DNA from: Blakeslea trispora | Lineage: Eukaryota > Mucoromycota > Mucoromycetes > Mucorales > Choanephoraceae | Length of the DNA: 46,310 nt | Assembly: GCA_025331445.1 (NCBI GenBank) | Contig: JAIWNE010000171.1 | Coordinates: 1 to 46,310, forward strand | Direction of reading: 5' to 3' | Shown here: positions 1 to 11,090 of the stretch, piece by piece | How the letters are laid out: the number at the start of each line of letters is the position of its first letter | Position numbering within the stretch: the stretch's first letter is position 1 | Made by a program: the position numbers and the translations under genes | The notes under the pieces: model-generated | Databases searched by the model: none | Told to the model about the DNA's origin: nothing | The model's input: only the letters and a program-made list of their open reading frames with translations

Positions 1-1093
1 CAGAACGTTGGCTAGTGTTGGATCATGAAAGACAACGTTAAGACATGGATTAGACAATGAACGGAATGCCAAAATTTAAGATCCGGAACGATACGGCTAC
101 ATCTCACACGAAACCCATCACACCATCCTCTTTGGGAGAGATATGGGCCACTAACATTGCGATTCTGCCCGAATCATCAAACGGCACCAAGTACATTTTG
201 GTGATAATAAAATACTCTAGCAAATGGGCTGTAACCGCCGCTTTCAAATCCTTCAACACAAACCAGATTATTCAAGTTTTAATTAATGAAGTCGTACTGA
301 AGATTGGGATGCCTCGCCGTCTCATTACCGATAACTGAACCAACTTTATCTCTAATGCAATGACAATGGTGCGTAAAAGACTGGGATTTAGAGGTCATTA
401 ACTAGCGTGGAACATCCACAATCAGATGGACTGGTCGAACGACTAAACAAAACGTTAAAAACAGGACTGGTAGCGATGGTTGGAGAACGGCCAAACACCT
501 GGGATGACTTACTGCCTTTTGTAACGTATGCGTACAACACTAGCAAACAAGCCAACGCCAAATATTTACCTTTCGAGGTTCTATACGGACGAACACCCGA
601 CCTCCCTTTACTACCTGACTTGGAACAAGTGGATCCAAAAACATACGACACAGGATCTTGGCTAAACTACTTGAAGAAACGGATTCCTATCATTCACGGC
701 GCGGCCAAGACAATATCAAAACAGCCCAAGCTCATCAAAAAAAGTTCTATTACAAGAAATCCAGAGTCAAGCAGGACTACAAAATCGGCGACCTGATTCT
801 CAGGAAAAGCTTAGAGAAACTAACGTTTCCGAAAGAACGCTGGTCTGGCCCTTGGATAATTATCGACAAAAATAATGAAGGGGGATCTCTTTCAAAATAC
901 AAAACCAAACGATCCCAGCGGCCATACTTCTACAGCAAACGTCAAGCACATGCGTACCTGGTATTCTGAATTGGAAGCTGTCTTTCTTGGAGAGAAGGAT
1001 GGTGTAGTATCTCAAGCGGACACTCAAAGTTTTGCTCAGCAAGGATCACTCAAAACACATACTAAAACTGCTAGCATTCAGACTAACAGTTAA
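1..1093 (+). pseudogene. Ty3/gypsy integrase remnant
   Basis: Broken 3' part of a Ty3/gypsy pol gene, cut by the left edge of the window. The integrase core is read in three frames: 57-338 (ending in a TGA right after the ITDN motif), about 407-690 (motif DGLVERLNKTL, holding the catalytic Glu) and about 658-969 (C-terminal chromodomain-like barrel with WSGPWII), with a last shift near 870. The first catalytic Asp, expected in an A-T-D-I motif near base 150, reads Asn (ATNIA), a G-to-A type change. A Cys-x-x-Cys remnant of the zinc-binding module lies near 50-75 in another frame. This copy belongs to a different gypsy family from the two full-length copies further right: its integrase motifs do not match theirs. 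Non-functional. No LTR could be delimited downstream. Confidence 0.85.
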
Positions 1094-2401
1094 AAGTGAT
1101 TGAGCAATTAGCACCGGATATGAAAAGACAGTATTATTATGTTATTCATGTTCTTTATCTCATATTGAATATCATAATAATACAGATAGCTTAGCATATA
1201 TTATTCTTAGACTTAACAATAAAGAACTCATATTAAAAATCATAATAATACAAGTTATTGTGGACTTTTAACTAAGTAACAAGCCTCAGAATATCATAGT
1301 AAGCAAAAAGAGATATGACTGCTATTTGGCATTTGAGATGACGTCTTCAGTGGTGCTATAAGATGGAAGGACTATCTTAGAGAAAGATAAACTGCTTCTT
1401 CTCTTTAATATTTTCTATAGTTTACATGTTATACTACAAACATTAAGATAGTTTAAGCTAAGATAGTTTAAGAAATACTTGGAACAAATATATTAAATAA
1501 TAATCTATTATAGATAATATCATCAAATGGATAATGAAAAACATGTACACTATTATGACCGACGAGAAGAGTAGTGTATTTACATTAGGGTATTGTCTCG
1601 CAAGCGATTATTTAATTTTTTATGATATTAGACATGTGGTGTTTTAGGGGTTGTAGTGATATAAACGTGTTAAAGAAGAATAGAGTGAGACAAAGAAAGT
1701 ACTTTGAGAATGTTTGTAGTGTTTTATTTCTTGTTAAGATTGGAAGAAGAGTTTCATAAGTTATCACTACAACTACTATTTATACATGTCACAGTTATTT
1801 ACAGCTTGTACTAAATTAGTGTACTTAGTCTATATGATTACATCACTCTCATCATTTACTTGTCTTTATATGACTTAATTAGAAGAATGATGTTATGGAG
1901 TGATTGAGTCGGATTCTGTATATTAAGAACCTTATTGACTTTACTTCAGATGCTTTATTTAGTAAGGATTTACAGGGATTAATTTCATTATGTCTGATGT
2001 TATTATCCTTATGACTTATTTGGTTTACATGTTACCTTATTGTCATTGTTGAGACTTAAATGTGCTCAGATCACCACAAGACATCTAATCATATTACTTT
2101 GTAGTGATGGATATCGTCGTCATACCTTACAAGACCTACAGTAGTGAGAATGTCCCTCACTTCACACACCATTTAGAGATCATTTTTATTTTTCTCAGCG
2201 CAATTAGTCTTGATAATTTCATATTCATACAAATCGGTGCCAAGAATTACAAACAACAAGGCGAAGAAACGTATATTACCATTGAAATATTTTTCAAAAT
2301 AGACCACAACTTCACATACATACCAGAACTTTTGTTGTCTACTAATGACAATGGGTATTAGTAGTTTGATAAATTAACAAGAATAAGGCAAGTACCTGTT
2401 A
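1094..2401. other. AT-rich stretch without recognisable gene
   Basis: No supportable coding region. It holds a direct repeat (tcatatt-x-aa-atcataataatac at about 1159 and 1229) and a short inverted-repeat unit described separately. An 85-codon open frame at 2104-2361 has no recognisable motif. Part of this may be LTR of the gypsy remnant on the left, but I cannot find paired ends. Confidence 0.5.
1651..1772. repeat. MITE-like unit with 11-bp inverted ends
   Basis: The ends TTGTAGTGATA (1651) and TATCACTACAA (ending 1772) are perfect inverted repeats around about 100 bp of non-coding AT-rich DNA. No target duplication is visible. It could be a miniature inverted-repeat element or a chance palindrome; a solo LTR is less likely at this size. 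Confidence 0.3.
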
Positions 2402-2561
2402 CTAGCCGACCTACTCGCTACGCTCGCTTACGGCCATCGTCGCCTGCGGTTTCGACCCTGCTAACCCCCACACTACACACCCCTCAACGGCAGGTTTTAG
2501 TCTAAAAAGTGATTATATTTGTGGTTTATAAGAGTAATTCGGGATAAATGATATTATCTAT

Positions 2562-3446
2562 TTAGCTATCTGTGCATGATGTTTGCTGATTCTGTGATTT
2601 AGGTTCATGTAAGACGTGTATTCCTTGTAGGTTAATAGATTTAGAGAAAGCGATATATAATTGTCCGTGTGTAAAAAGAGGTGATCTAAGATCGATTCCT
2701 ACATTTGTTAGTGACTGGCCTTGTGACTTGTTCATAGTCATAGGAAAGCTTAGCTTAATATGAAGTTGTTTTCTTAACACAATAAACGGATAATCATCTT
2801 CAAAAGTAGTAAGAGTTATTCTAAGAATAAACTTGATTTGCTGATCGCCATCATTTTGATTATTCATAACTATAGCTTCAAGCACATATTGGCCAATGTT
2901 TTTGATGATGAGTCTTGTACCATTGCACAGGCCTCTTTGAGGATTCATATTTCTGAGTAGCATTACAATACAGCCTACTTTTAAGGTCAACTTAGCAGGA
3001 GATAAGTTACCTGGATTCAGCGTTTGCAAGTACTCATTTGAAACTCGATAGACTTCTTTGTTGCTGTTTTCTTTATCCGAATAATCAGCTTTATCTGCAG
3101 AGATCAAGGTGACAGGTTCTCCAGGCATCAAGTTGAGCACTTCTTCATAGATTGAATCTACCACGCTATTCTTGGAAGTGAGAATGTCTGATTTGTAAAG
3201 AAGGCTTGGATTGTTAAGTGCTTGTATAAGGTTCTCAGAGAAATACACCTTGGCAATTAGATCAGTTAAATCATGCATTTTTTATAAATATTAAGGGGGA
3301 GGTATTCTTGTATTTTGCATTCTAGTATTGTAGGTCATCAAGTAAAGACATTTTCTGAAATGGACATTATTTGATGAAGTGCCTACTACACGCATATTCA
3401 TATAAAGATGAAGAATATGAGTTTGTCGCCAAATGTATGTGTGACG
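2562..3446 (-). pseudogene. Helitron A PIF1-like helicase, C-terminal part
   Basis: C-terminal half of a PIF1-family helicase of the Helitron Rep-Hel protein. An open frame of 238 codons (2562-3278) holds the late helicase motifs: LISADKADYSDKE, MLLRNMNPQRGLCNGTRLI and MTMNKSQGQSL followed by THGQLYIAFSKS. A further piece at about 3350-3446, in another frame, matches the IW...NMRV segment of Helitron C. Identity to the corresponding part of Helitron C is high throughout, so these are the same family. Walker A and B are absent. Probably inactive. Confidence 0.85.
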
Positions 3447-4326
3447 TTTGCAGTCTCAGATAGATTCAATGAGTGGGAACTCGATTTTTTTTATTAAAAA
3501 GAAAGAGAGGGAACTAATTCTACTGCAAGTCCATGTTGTGTTTATATATAATTTCTATCTCGGTTTCAATCAATCATTCCGTTATAATTTTATCCGTATG
3601 TGCAGTTTTCCTACTAGGATGACTGGTCACCTTAATGGAAAGATGGCTGTAGCCAGATTTCGTCCCCCGCCTTGAATAAGGTGGAGATATATTGTTTACT
3701 TGATTTATATCTTGGAGAGATAATAATTATGCTTGACAAGATATGTTCAATCTTGATTAGTGTTTCAATATATCAGGCATAACTGTTTCATACTTGTTCA
3801 ATTGTTTCGTTGGATGTTTAGATCAGTTTAGATTAGGTGATAACGATAGACAAGCCCTTTGTAATTATGTCTCGGAACTATCTTTATTTAAGTAATGATA
3901 TAGTTTTTTCTTATAATGAAATCTCTAGAATCATTGTTTGTTTTGTTAGATGCTGCTACCTTGGTATTATAAGGCCTATGCAACCATCTCGATATCACAT
4001 GTGTCATGTCATACAGCTATTTCAAGTATTGATGAGAAGAGAGTCAATGACTATAAATCTGATCATGCTTTCAATGTGTTAGCTAGGCACATTGAACGCT
4101 TTATATATCATATTATCACATTTTACCAATGCTTGTTAGATATTTGATCTCAGGATTACCTCCGGTAATATGTGAAATGATTTTAGTTTTCCAACTTTGT
4201 GAACATTATTTGATATATTGTCAATTTGAAATTATCTGTCAAAATAACCTTTGATGATGATTAATTGAATTTCCGATTATAAGTCGTTCTGGCTTCTGTA
4301 GATGCCCAAATACGACACAGAGCATG
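3447..4326. other. unrelated DNA replacing the Helitron A core
   Basis: About 0.9 kb of AT-rich DNA between the two Helitron gene fragments, where Helitron C has about 2.6 kb of Rep and helicase coding sequence (solo LTR excluded). The right-hand homology stops just after the N-H-A-L-C motif near 4327 and the left-hand homology stops near 3446. No coding motif is recognisable; open frames at 3448-3675 and 3837-4147 are short and featureless. It looks like filler DNA from a deletion repair or an unknown insertion. Confidence 0.5.
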
Positions 4327-5340
4327 GTTCTGTGAGATGTTTGTGTAAGAGTATTCATCTTCACTATCACGAAGATAAATACGGATGTCTTTGAAGCCTT
4401 CGGCGTTATGCTCATTGGGGATAATACCAGCAACTTCATCAGAAGCAGGAAGGTTTTCGGTGCGACGATCTGATCCAGCTACTAACGCAATCCTCATTGA
4501 TGGGTAAGTTCGGACAAAAGGAGTTTTATTTTCAGTGTCTTCAGTGTTCATGAGAAGCTCATGTGCAGTCTTATACAATGTGACAAAAGGATTTTGTTCA
4601 TGAAGAATCAAAGTTAAGTTACTTATAATGTCCCTATCCAAATCATTGTTATTTGTGGATCTGACTGAAGCTGCAAACTGAGGATCAAAGATATACAATT
4701 GCGCATATCTAGCATTCGTATCTTCCTCAGAAAAAAGAGGACCTTACATATGATACATCTGACCATGAATCTGAAAAGGCATATTGCTAAGGTTACTATT
4801 GCTAACTTCGCATCTTAAAGACGTAAAAGCAAAAGCTGCATTGTATTTCTGATATTATCTCCAAAGAGACGACCTCTTGTACTCATTTTTCAAGTAAAGT
4901 CTTTAAGAAATCAGGAGGCGACTGAAGGGTTTCCAGCTTTACGGCTTCTGCCTTACAACAGCTCATCCAAAATTTTTTTGGGAAGTGCATTATGTGGGTA
5001 GGTCAACTTCTCAATGCTTAGCGCCGCAGTCAGCACAAACTTTGTCCATAGATCCAAGATCGAAAGGCTGAAGGCGACCTATTTCCAAGATGTATGCAGC
5101 GTGGCGTTGGGAACGTCTTCCTCTACGTCTACTGGACTGTTCGTTTTGTTGACTGTTGGCATATTTGGCGTTTTGTTGCGTCTAGTAAAAAAACCAAAGA
5201 AAGGAATTAAAATATGCTAAAATGGAATAAGGATAGTATCTGCTTACTCGACACAAATCGCAGGTAGCAAATTTTAGATGTGAATGTTCTCTTCGACAGG
5301 TGGAGCAGATGCGAGAAACTTTAGTAGGCTAATTTTTCAT
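4239..5340 (-). pseudogene. Helitron A Rep-Hel, N-terminal part
   Basis: First exons of a Helitron Rep-Hel gene. The start ATG lies at 5340, followed by a stop at codon 4, then a Cys-x-x-Cys ... Cys-x-x-Cys zinc motif (ICSTC ... CDLC). A 66-nt intron (5182-5247, GTAAGC...ACTAG) follows, then a second Cys motif (VCADCGAKH ... CC, about 4930-5030). Frameshifted sequence leads to LRCEVSNSNLSNMPFQIHGQMYH (4750-4820) and to a 145-codon frame (4261-4698) with IFDPQFAASVR and LYKTAHELL. All of this aligns with Helitron C 38364-39380. Several stops and shifts make it non-functional. The last 20 or so residues before 4239 do not match Helitron C. Confidence 0.8.
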
Positions 5341-5430
5341 TGTTACTGTATAAACTATTTTGGTAAAAAAAAACCCCCTTAATTTATTTTCAAAATTCAA
5401 GCTCATTCATAAGAAATCAAATCAGCTATG

Positions 5431-5590
5431 CTTCGCATGAGGGGGAGGGACAACCCTCCCCATTAAACCGCCTCCCAGCTAATTAAAGCTTAATCTGCTG
5501 TTCCTGACTAATGCTGTCTTCGCATGAGGGGGAGGAACGACCATCCCCCTTGACCCCCTCCCAGTCTGGTTTAGGCTTAATCTATGTAAT
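5431..5590 (-). repeat. Helitron A 5' tandem hairpin units
   Basis: Two copies, about 90 bp apart, of a G/C-rich unit: CCCAGCTGGGAGG-like lead, then a hairpin of GGGGAGGG, a 4-nt loop and CCCTCCCC (5441-5461, and an imperfect one at 5528-5549), then a GCGAAG-like tail. The same paired arrangement occurs at the 5' ends of Helitrons B (10940-11090) and C (38075-38220). It stands out strongly against the AT-rich surroundings. Confidence 0.85.
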
Positions 5591-5611
5591 GCAATCATTG
5601 CTCATCTGCAT

Positions 5612-5706
5612 TGTTCGTACGCGACAAATATTGAAGAATTGAATAAGAGAAGAAAGATAATATATATTCAGATCCAAGTTCAGATTATTTATAGGATAAT
5701 AAGATT
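5612..5706 (-). repeat. 3' LTR of gypsy A (95 bp)
   Basis: On the plus strand it begins TGTTCGTACGCGAC and aligns without gaps to 9894-9988. The inner end, where TG is expected on the minus strand, reads AA, so the terminal dinucleotide has mutated. It directly adjoins the polypurine tract. Confidence 0.85.
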
Positions 5707-5803
5707 CCCCTCTTTGAAGAGTATATAAAATAGATGTAAACAAAAAGAATTTGGTTTAGTGTCGCATCAAAACCCAAAGGGAAAAAGCTTGACCTTGTAG
5801 ATG

Positions 5804-8795
5804 TTAATAAAATAGTTTCAGAAACGAAGCGTGAATATTTTGGATGACTTTTCCAGATACGCAATGTTGTAGTGTAAACCTTGTATCAAATATTCTTTCT
5901 TTGATGACCCACGGACCAGTCCAATCGTATGCCAGCTTTCTTGGTTTCTTAATACTTGACAATTGAGTGTTGAATTTCATGACTTTGTCTTCGACCTGAA
6001 AAGTGTGGATGTCGATGTCCGGGTAGGTTGTCTGATGTAGGTATACGAGTTCAAATGCTTGTTCCATTTGCTTGGTAAGTTCTTTGGCGAAGTGTCTTTG
6101 CGGGGTGTGTTGTTGATCATATTGAATAGGTAGTTTTGTCTTGTTTGCTTGCAATGAGTTTCTTGCCGTACGACCATGTACCAGTTTAAATGGGGATGTT
6201 TTGATGGCTGCATGATACATGTTGTTGTATACGAATCTAAGTAGTTTTAGGTGTTTGTCCCAGTTCAATTAAATATTTTCTTGTTGTGTATAAATTAGGA
6301 TTAGTGTTCGAAGAGTCGTCATGAATCTTTCAACCAGACCGTTAGATGATGGATGATGCGGAGGACTAAACCTCAAGTGGATGTCTACCTTTGCTGCCAG
6401 TTGGGTGATGAACTCCGAGCCAAATAGTGGACCATTGTCAATCATTATCTCTTCTGGGACACCATGTCTCAAGACAAAATGGTAGTAAAAGACATTGGCT
6501 AGTTCCATGGCATGTGTCGTCTTAGTTGGATATATCTCGACATATCTGGTAATTGTGCAGATAATGACTAATATATATTGATGGTTAGAAGATGACAACG
6601 GTAGTGGACCGAAGATAACCATAGCGATTCGTTTGAATGGCAAGTCGCCCAAAAGTGTTGGTCAACTGTTGGCTTTGTGTTCGGTTTTCTTTTATTTATG
6701 GCATGTTGTGCACTGGTTGGTATATTAAATGACTTGTTGCTTAAGGTCTGGCCACCAAAGTAACGCCTTTTTGATTGCTTGAATTGTTTTTCCTGCATTG
6801 TCATGTCCAGCAAAAAGGTCGTCATGATACTTTTGGATGATGGCTTGGCTTAAATAGAAAGGTACTACTTTGTAATCATATGGTTGTTGGTCGAACAGTT
6901 TGAAAATAACATGATTTTTAACTTGCAACCAGGGATCTTTTTCACACATTTGTTTCAACTGTTGGTCTTTTTATTGCTGTACAAACCACCATTGATCATC
7001 TTAAGCTGTATATTCAATTGAATGAATTTCCGTATGTGACACAGGGAATTTAGATAGCATATCCGGAACTTTGTTCTGATACCCCTTAAGATAGATGACT
7101 TTAAAGTGAAATGCCTGTAGGAAAAGACACCATCGCCAAAGACGCGGTTGTTTGTCTTCTTGTGTATTGAGTAACCAAGCTAGAGAAGAATGGTCTGAGT
7201 AGATGAAAAAAAATCCTGCTTCCAGGTACAATCGGTGCTTTTTAACACCCCAGTGTATGGCTAAAGCTTCTAGTTCTCTGATCGAGTAACTTTGTACATG
7301 AATTGAAAGTGACCGTGATGCAAATGAGAGCGGATAAGCCACGCCATGGTGCCGTTGACACAATACAACACGTATGCCTGCTGACGAGGCAGCGTCACAA
7401 TGTAGTTCGAATCGCAATGTGAAATCAGCTTTTTTGAGGGTAGGCAGGTTGGCTAGTTTTTGCTTAAGTGCTTGAAAAGCTTGTTCTTGTTCAGGACCCC
7501 ATATGAACGAGACGTTCTTTTTCTTTAGTCGTCGCATAGGCTCTGTAAGAACTTGGTAACCACTGATGAATTTTTGATATACGTCCTTCATTCCTAAAAC
7601 TTTCTCAAGTTCGTTGATGTTAGTAGGTGCTGGGATTTTAAGAATAGGTTTTGTTTTTTCAGGGTTAGCAGTTATGCCATTTTGAGAGACCAAAAATCCT
7701 AAATATTCGATTTGTTGCAGACCAAAAGATGATTTTTTGACATTGATTGATAGATTAGCGGCTTCCAGACGATCTAGTACTTCATTTAAATCCTGCAAGT
7801 GCTGTTGTTTCGAGGTAGAGAAAATGATAATATCATCTAGATAAACTATTGCGCATTTGAACCGTAAGAGACCTAGAACTCTGTCCGTCAATAATTGAAA
7901 AACTGCGAGCGCGTTTTTAAGACCGAAAGGCATGACATTAAATACGTATGTTGCATTTGTAGTTACTAGGGCTGTCTTGATTTTGTCCTTAGGCTTGATT
8001 GGTATGGCATAATATCCTGATGCTAGGTCAATCTTAGAAAATACAATGGCATTTTCTAATGATTGCAATGCTATATGCAGATTAACAAACGGGTATTTGA
8101 TAGTCAGGGTAATACCATTAAGTCGAACGTAGTATCCGCAGAGACGAAGTGAACTATTAAACTTAGTGACAGCTGTGACATTCGATCTCCATTCGCTGAA
8201 CAAAATCCTTTTGACAATTCCATTCTCTTCTAGCTCTTGAAACTTTTGATCAATTTTTCCAGTATTTTGGGATGGTATTTTTTTGGAGCAGAATAGACTG
8301 GAGGACTATCACCTGTATCAATGGTAAATTCAATAAGTGAAGTGACTGAAGGCTTGTTTGGATTGCTAGGGATTACGGAGTGGTGATTTTTTGGCAGTTG
8401 TTGTATTTGTGATTGAACGTCCATGTAACAAATTTTGTCGAGTTCTCAGTGATTTCACAGGAGTAATTAATTCGCAACGTTTTTTCTAGGAGTCTGACTA
8501 TAACAACCTTCCTTTCTGTATCTAACTGAGCTTTCCGTTTTTGTATTGTATCGAAACCTAAGATGATGGGTTTTGCTAGATTTTTAATGACATGAAACAC
8601 TACTAACTGATCAAACAGACACCAACGGACAATTCCTAATGTTCTACGGCCTACATTATTGACATCAGTGTACACAATTGTGTGCGTTTTATCTATTTTC
8701 AGTTTTAATGTTTGGGCTACTGCATCAGACATGCAGGTGATTGCTGAACCAGTATCCCATAAAGCGATGATAGTGCTATTGCCTTCTTTGATCAT
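5804..8795 (-). pseudogene. pol: gypsy A pol (protease, RT, RNase H, integrase)
   Basis: Aspartic protease with LWDTGSAIT (about 8750). Frameshifts near 8410 and 8240 lead into a 400-codon open frame (7001-8203) with the RT finger and palm, the catalytic VYLDDIIIF (YLDD at 7832-7843) and an RNase H starting FELHCDAAS. Next come the integrase zinc module (HDDLFAGHDNAG ... CTTCH, three TAA/TGA stops at 6650-6730), the core (6269-6652) and the C-terminal barrel with DWTGPWVI (5804-6268, stop at 6268). The first integrase Asp is replaced by Val (AMVIFGP where gypsy B has AIDYFGP); the second (IDNG) and the Glu (GLVERF) remain. Not autonomous. Confidence 0.9.
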
Positions 8796-8819
8796 GGTAG
8801 TAGGTGTGTTCGTTTGTAG

Positions 8820-9867
8820 ATGATTGTTATGTAGGACCTTGTTATCAATGGTGATGTGGTCAATTGATACTTCTGTGGAACTGTTTAGGTCGACTTGGTT
8901 AGTTTGATCAGCAATGTCGGTAGTGTATACAGGACGATGACGTTGTTTATGTTGAACGCAATTAATGCTTCTATGTAATTCATGACAATAATCGCAAACA
9001 GAATTATCGTGTTAATCACATAGACGCATGGTTTGTGATATCTGCTTTTTCTTGTGTTGATCTGTCGATTGCTTGCTATGATTTGTTTTGTTAAATGCTC
9101 TTTACCTCGCTTGTTTTTTGTCCTTTATGTTTATTTCTTGTTTGTTTGTTCTGATATTGTCTACCAGTGTGATCTATTTCCATATTGTCAGTTTCTGTGT
9201 TAGGCACATTTTCTTGAGAATGTTCTGAAATCGGCTAATAGCCTACATGACCACTTCCTGTAATGCGGAATGACTGTTGTATGATGGTCTCCAGATGATA
9301 TGTAATAGAAGCAGATAAAGTAGATCAAGTATTTTTAGAATGTAAAGATCGTATGCATAAAACGCATTGCTCAGTTTCTTTATAATGATCTGTTCCTATA
9401 AGACATAGGAGATCTGAGAAAGTAGCACTATGGAGTCGAATAGATTCGTTTGGTTTTTGTTTTAATATTTTGAGCTTTATTATGAGTTGGCGCCGTTCTT
9501 CCTCAATTGGTAAACTAAATTGAGTCAACAACTTCTCTGTGCATAGAGACCATGATTGCTTTATAGATGATGCCAACGTAAACATGTACCTACTAACAAT
9601 AGGCGGCATGAACATTGAGAGGCAGGGTGCACAATCGTTCATTGTTGATATCCCCATTGTGGAAGCTTCTTGTTGAAATTGGAGGAGCCATGAACGAAGG
9701 CTTTCTCCTGGTTTGTATTTTGGCACAGGAAGTGATTTGATTCTATCAAAAATATATAACCGGTCAAGGTTATATTGGGGTTGTTGCGTAACCGATTCAA
9801 ACGGTTCCGTTGGTGGAGGTGATTGAGGTGGTGGGGCGGGATTTGTTTTAAGCATCGTTTCTTTCAT
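8820..9867 (-). pseudogene. gag: gypsy A gag
   Basis: Structural capsid/nucleocapsid gene. The open part (9325-9867, 180 codons) has a Pro-rich N-terminus and a retrotransposon gag core (SLRSWLLQFQQEA ... SWSLCTEKLLTQF) that aligns with gypsy B gag. A stop at 9325 and others follow, then NMEIDHTGRQ-like sequence matching gypsy B. A zinc knuckle of the CX2CX3HX4C type (VCDYCHELHRSINC) lies at about 8955-9005. The start ATG at 9867 is 9 nt from the primer-binding-site-like motif. Non-functional because of the stops. Confidence 0.8.
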
Positions 9868-9893
9868 TTGTTATTGGTAGCCTCACCATAAAT

Positions 9894-9988
9894 TGTTCGT
9901 ACGCGACAAATATTGAAGAATTGAATAGAAGAAGAAAGACAACATTTATTCAGATTCAAGTTCAGATTATTTATAAGATTATATGACA
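9894..9988 (-). repeat. 5' LTR of gypsy A (95 bp)
   Basis: Plus strand TGTTCGTACG ... ATATGACA, ungapped partner of 5612-5706 with about 11 differences out of 95. The terminal TG...CA is intact. At 95 bp this is far shorter than typical gypsy LTRs, and similar in size to those of gypsy B. Confidence 0.85.
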
Positions 9989-10023
9989 TCCGCGTCGGGG
10001 TACTAAATGTGTATATCACGTAA

Positions 10024-10798
10024 TCTCAAAACAATTAATTTGAAATATCGGTACATATATGACGAGCATATTACAAACCGAACCCACGTTCAGTAACAAA
10101 ACTAATATCTTCGCTACGCTATGGTCAATTGTTCAGAAGGCGAAGATCACGTGACTGCAAATTAATTTTGTTCAAATTTCAGTAATAGATGTTTTGATCA
10201 TGCTTTGCCTCAAATAAGACAAGATGATTTGCTAAACGAATTTGGCTCAGGCATTGTCGGTACCATCTTGACTGAAAGACATAGCCATTATGCAACATTC
10301 GAGCTGCCAGCATTATTTTCTCTCCAAAGCTGACAGTACTAATTAAGTACGAAATCTTTGTAACGCATCAACACACATGGAGGCAGGTATCTCAACTACA
10401 GTGTCTTCGCGACGAAAAAAGACATATAAAAATTTCTCCCATGGTTGAGGCCATCTATCCGGTTGTGTAGGATGGTCATGGTAATCAATTCGAATGTTTG
10501 TTTCAGGGGAGCTGATTTGGTCGAAAGCTTCAGTAACATCGGTTTGATTAACAGAATTGAATCTTGTGTGAATGTTACTGATTTCTTTGTTAGGCTTGGA
10601 CATCGAGAATACTTTGTTGCTATATAGTTTGATAGTTCTTTCGAGAGATCTACAAGAATAACATCGAAGGGTTCCGTGTTGTTTGCTTAGATCGGCTATA
10701 TGTTAAACAGCAAAGTGATATTTCATGGTCTAAACTCGCATGCTCAATTGGTCTTCTGCTACGCTTTGTTGAAGAAAGTCAGCCAATTCTTTGAAGGA
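10024..10798 (-). pseudogene. CACTA/Tnp2-like transposase, C-terminal part
   Basis: Minus-strand continuation of the transposase whose first part lies at 18838-20789, displaced by insertion of Helitron B. From 10798 leftward it reads SFKELADFLQQSVAEDQLS, then a segment (TMKYHFAVHIADLSKQHG and SCRSLERTIKLYSNK) typical of the region after the catalytic core of Tnp2-type transposases (Tnp2/transposase_21, CACTA). The 10343-10603 frame follows, then a shifted frame ending RLANHLVLFEAKHD near 10200. Stops and shifts are present. The left edge meets the 5' terminus of Helitron A at 10023/10024. Confidence 0.65.
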
Positions 10799-10939
10799 TC
10801 TATTTAAGCGATATTAAAATCGAATACAATTATTATATAAAAATAACAGATTTTACAAATCGTAAAAAACAGTCACATAAGAAATAAAATAAATGTACTG
10901 GAATTTATAGCCTGACAGCGAAATACAAATTATGAGCTT

Positions 10940-11090
10940 TAAACCAGCTGGGAGGGGGTATGGGGGAGGGTTGTCCCTCCCCCATGCGCACAGCCAGCAC
11001 TGATTAGGATCAGTAGACAAAGCCTTAGCTAGCTGGGAGGGGATTTAAGGGGGAGGGTCGTCCCTCCCCCTCACGCGAAGCCAGTAATGA
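10940..11090 (+). repeat. Helitron B 5' tandem hairpin units
   Basis: Two units about 87 bp apart, each CAGCTGGGAGGGG, then a perfect hairpin of GGGGGAGGG, loop TTGT or TCGT, and CCCTCCCCC (10962-10983 and 11049-11070). The second unit ends in the GCGAAGCCAG tail; the first has a diverged one (GCGCACAGCCAG). Same layout as in Helitrons A and C although the encoded proteins are diverged. Confidence 0.85.

Larger units (their letters stand above)
5612..9988 (-). mobile_element. gypsy A, full-length Ty3/gypsy retrotransposon
   Basis: LTR retrotransposon of 4377 bp on the minus strand with the order 5' LTR, gag, protease, RT, RNase H, integrase, 3' LTR, which is the Ty3/gypsy order. The two 95-bp LTRs differ at about 11 positions, so it is an old copy. 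A primer-binding-site-like TGGTGAGGCTACC (minus strand, 9876-9888) sits 5 nt inside the 5' LTR, and a polypurine tract AAAGAGGGG (5707-5715) abuts the 3' LTR. Genes carry frameshifts and stops. No matching target duplication is visible at its ends. It lies inside Helitron A. Confidence 0.9.
2402..10023 (-). mobile_element. Helitron A, degenerate, interrupted by gypsy A
   Basis: Rolling-circle transposon read on the minus strand. The 3' terminus is CTAG (2402-2405) followed by T on the minus strand (A at 2401), which fits Helitron ends (CTRR, insertion between A and T). About 55 bp of 3' subterminal sequence, including GCGAGCGTAGCGAGTAGG, matches the 3' end of Helitron C at 43310-43367. The 5' terminus is placed at 10023: the minus-strand start TTACGTGATAT matches TCACGTGATAT of Helitron C, and similarity stops on both sides exactly there. 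Only gene fragments remain (N-terminal zinc region and C-terminal helicase). The central Rep HUH and Walker A parts are gone, so this copy is a non-autonomous deletion derivative. Gypsy A (5612-9988) lies between the 5' terminus and the 5' hairpin repeats. Confidence 0.8.

Noticed and set aside
2104..2361. 85-codon open frame
   Set aside because: No motif, AT-rich, no flanking gene structure; likely chance.
5014..5220. 68-codon open frame on the plus strand
   Set aside because: Antisense shadow of the Helitron A N-terminal exons.
10141..10165. TCACGTGAC word as another Helitron 5' end
   Set aside because: Resembles the 5' end of Helitrons A/C only in the palindromic core; no hairpins or further similarity follow.
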